DNA of 64,000 nt, from NCBI RefSeq assembly GCF_900106995.1, contig NZ_FNOK01000006.1:209564-273563 (forward strand), in the 5' to 3' direction. A program made the position numbers and the translations under genes. Source of the DNA: Saccharopolyspora shandongensis (lineage in GTDB: Bacteria > Actinomycetota > Actinomycetes > Mycobacteriales > Pseudonocardiaceae). The notes beneath the pieces were generated by a model that did no database searches, had not been told where the DNA came from, and saw only the letters and a program-made list of their open reading frames with translations. Shown in pieces: positions 62,939 to 64,000 of the stretch (position 1 is the stretch's first letter; every line of letters begins with the position of its first letter).

Positions 62939-63853
62939 ATGTTCGCCCCGACCCGGCTGCGCCTCCTGGTCGCCCTCCACGAACAAGGAACGTTGCACGC
63001 CGCAGCGGCCGCGCTGCACGTGTCACCGTCCGCAGCTTCACAACAGCTGGCGACCCTCACGAAGGAAGCAGGGACACCGCTGACGGAGGTCGACGGCCGC
63101 CGCCTGCGCTTCACCGAAGCCGGCCGAGTCCTGGTGGACCACGCATACGCGCTGCTCGCCAACCTGGAACACGCATTCGGCGACGTGCAAGCGGCGGCCC
63201 GGGGAGACCTGGGACAACTCTGCGTAGGCGGTGTCCCGTCGCTGATCCCGACGGTGCTGATCCCGGCGGCGCAGGCCATCCGCGAACAGCATCCGAGGCT
63301 GCGGGTCGGTATCCACGAGATCACGGTGCCGGACTGCCTGGACCAGCTGTGCAGCGGAGACCTGGACGTGATCGTCTCGGTGACGGCGGACGTGGCGCTC
63401 CCCGACGACGACCCGAGGTGCACCCGCATCGAGCTCGGCACCGACGACTGCCACCTAGTGGTCCCGGCAACCCACCCGATCGCCGACCACCAGGTGGCCG
63501 ACCTGAAGCGGCTGGCCGACGAGGACTGGATCAGCACGGCCGCAGGAGACGCCTGCGACCAACTGCTGCACTCGACGTGCGCAGCAGCAGGCTTCCGCCC
63601 GAACGTCCGGCACCGAGCCAGCGACTGGGCCGCGATCGCCGCACTCGTCGAGGCTGGACTCGGCATCGCCCTCGTACCAAGCCACGCCCGCCTACCGACC
63701 ACGGCGGCGCTGACCACGATCGACGTCGAGGATGGCCCGGTACAACGGCGAATCCACGCAACGATCCGCCGAGGCACCGAAACCCGGCCAGCGGTGGCCC
63801 GCTACCTCACAACCCTGAAGACGGCCGTCGCACAGCACCGCGCATCCGGCTAG
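62939..63853 (+). CDS. LysR-family transcriptional regulator
   Basis: 304 residues from ATG 62939. The helix-turn-helix is at the very N-terminus (RLRLLVALHEQGTLHAAAAA, LHVSPSAASQQLATLTKEAG), then the two-lobed effector domain (VGGVPSLIPTVLIPAAQAIR, HPIADHQVADLKRLADEDWI, VEAGLGIALVPSHARLP). Divergent from the flavin reductase gene, the usual layout for a LysR activator and its target. Confidence 0.9.
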   Translation: MFAPTRLRLLVALHEQGTLHAAAAALHVSPSAASQQLATLTKEAGTPLTEVDGRRLRFTEAGRVLVDHAYALLANLEHAFGDVQAAARGDLGQLCVGGVPSLIPTVLIPAAQAIREQHPRLRVGIHEITVPDCLDQLCSGDLDVIVSVTADVALPDDDPRCTRIELGTDDCHLVVPATHPIADHQVADLKRLADEDWISTAAGDACDQLLHSTCAAAGFRPNVRHRASDWAAIAALVEAGLGIALVPSHARLPTTAALTTIDVEDGPVQRRIHATIRRGTETRPAVARYLTTLKTAVAQHRASG

Positions 63854-63897
63854 CGGCGAACGAATTCAAGAGGCCAACGCCAAACGATCAGAGGGCG

Positions 63898-64000
63898 TCA
63901 CGATTCGCCCGCCGGGCCCCGTGGCGCGGGGATGAGCTCCCGGAGGTACTCGCGGTGCCGGGCAGGCAGTGCTCTGCCGCCTGGTCTTGGTGTTCGTCTG
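63898..64000 (-). CDS. C-terminus of an unidentified gene, cut by the window edge
   Basis: On the reverse strand an open frame enters from the window end and stops at TGA 63898-63900, reading PGGRALPARHREYLRELIPA then PRGPAGES. Codon use looks coding. Too short to assign; a regulator, transposase or other protein tail are all possible. Confidence 0.35.
   Translation of the reverse strand, partial: RRTPRPGGRALPARHREYLRELIPAPRGPAGES

Noticed and set aside
1..64000. CRISPR arrays, insertion sequences, prophage or biosynthetic megasynthase genes
   Set aside because: No spaced direct repeats, transposase, integrase, phage structural or PKS/NRPS domain was seen on either strand.

Overview
The window is very GC-rich, with strong G/C preference at third codon positions, many GTG and some TTG starts, leaderless promoters and typical actinobacterial regulators (BTAD/AfsR, WhiB-type stress attenuation layout, IdeR iron box, FadR/HutC GntR and TetR operators). 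It looks like a chromosomal segment of a soil actinomycete, most likely of the Pseudonocardiaceae (Saccharopolyspora- or Amycolatopsis-like). That placement is an inference from style and gene content; no rRNA or marker gene is present. I see no CRISPR array, insertion sequence or phage gene.

Layout. 1-3.6 kb: the tail of a nuclease-like protein, an MFS remnant, an IclR regulator, a GtrA membrane protein and a DctA dicarboxylate symporter. 3.7-5.5 kb: an RtcB RNA ligase overlapping its partner archease. 5.5-13.1 kb: metallo-beta-lactamase-fold protein, MaoC hydratase, FAD monooxygenase, a large AfsR-type regulator, a PAP2/diacylglycerol-kinase fusion and a universal stress protein. 13.2-18.8 kb: a TetR-controlled efflux module with a YhgE/Pip protein and an MMPL transporter that carries a dead ABC-ATPase-like tail; three operators at an exact 17-bp pitch lie in the divergent promoter. 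18.8-25.1 kb: GntR remnant, esterase, secreted amidohydrolase, and an ABC-F ATPase preceded by a 7-residue leader peptide and attenuator hairpins, then an APC permease.

25.2-35.3 kb is a histidine-utilisation region: hutG, hutU, hutH, an amino-acid permease and the repressor hutC, with HutC-like operators; an NCS1 permease plus IclR regulator and an alcohol-dehydrogenase fragment interrupt it, and no hutI is seen. 35.4-39.8 kb: a three-subunit molybdenum aldehyde/xanthine oxidoreductase of the PaoABC type with a divergent TetR gene and twin operators. 40.1-47 kb: muconolactone isomerase-like protein and a complete six-gene Dpp-type ABC importer operon ending in an alpha/beta hydrolase. 47-51.4 kb: a GntP-family permease facing a CoA-transferase, HMG-CoA-lyase-like enzyme and IclR regulator, plausibly one carboxylate catabolic cassette. 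51.5-53.5 kb: siderophore-binding lipoprotein and siderophore-interacting reductase sharing one IdeR/DmdR box.

53.6-64 kb: an ECF sigma factor with a SnoaL-like tail, an alpha/beta hydrolase, the selenocysteine tRNA (selC) followed by selD, then a Cys-containing leader peptide driving an operon of three luciferase-like flavin monooxygenases (probable organosulfur use), an SDR, small membrane and secreted proteins, and a divergent flavin reductase/LysR pair. The last 100 bases hold the end of an unidentified reverse-strand gene.
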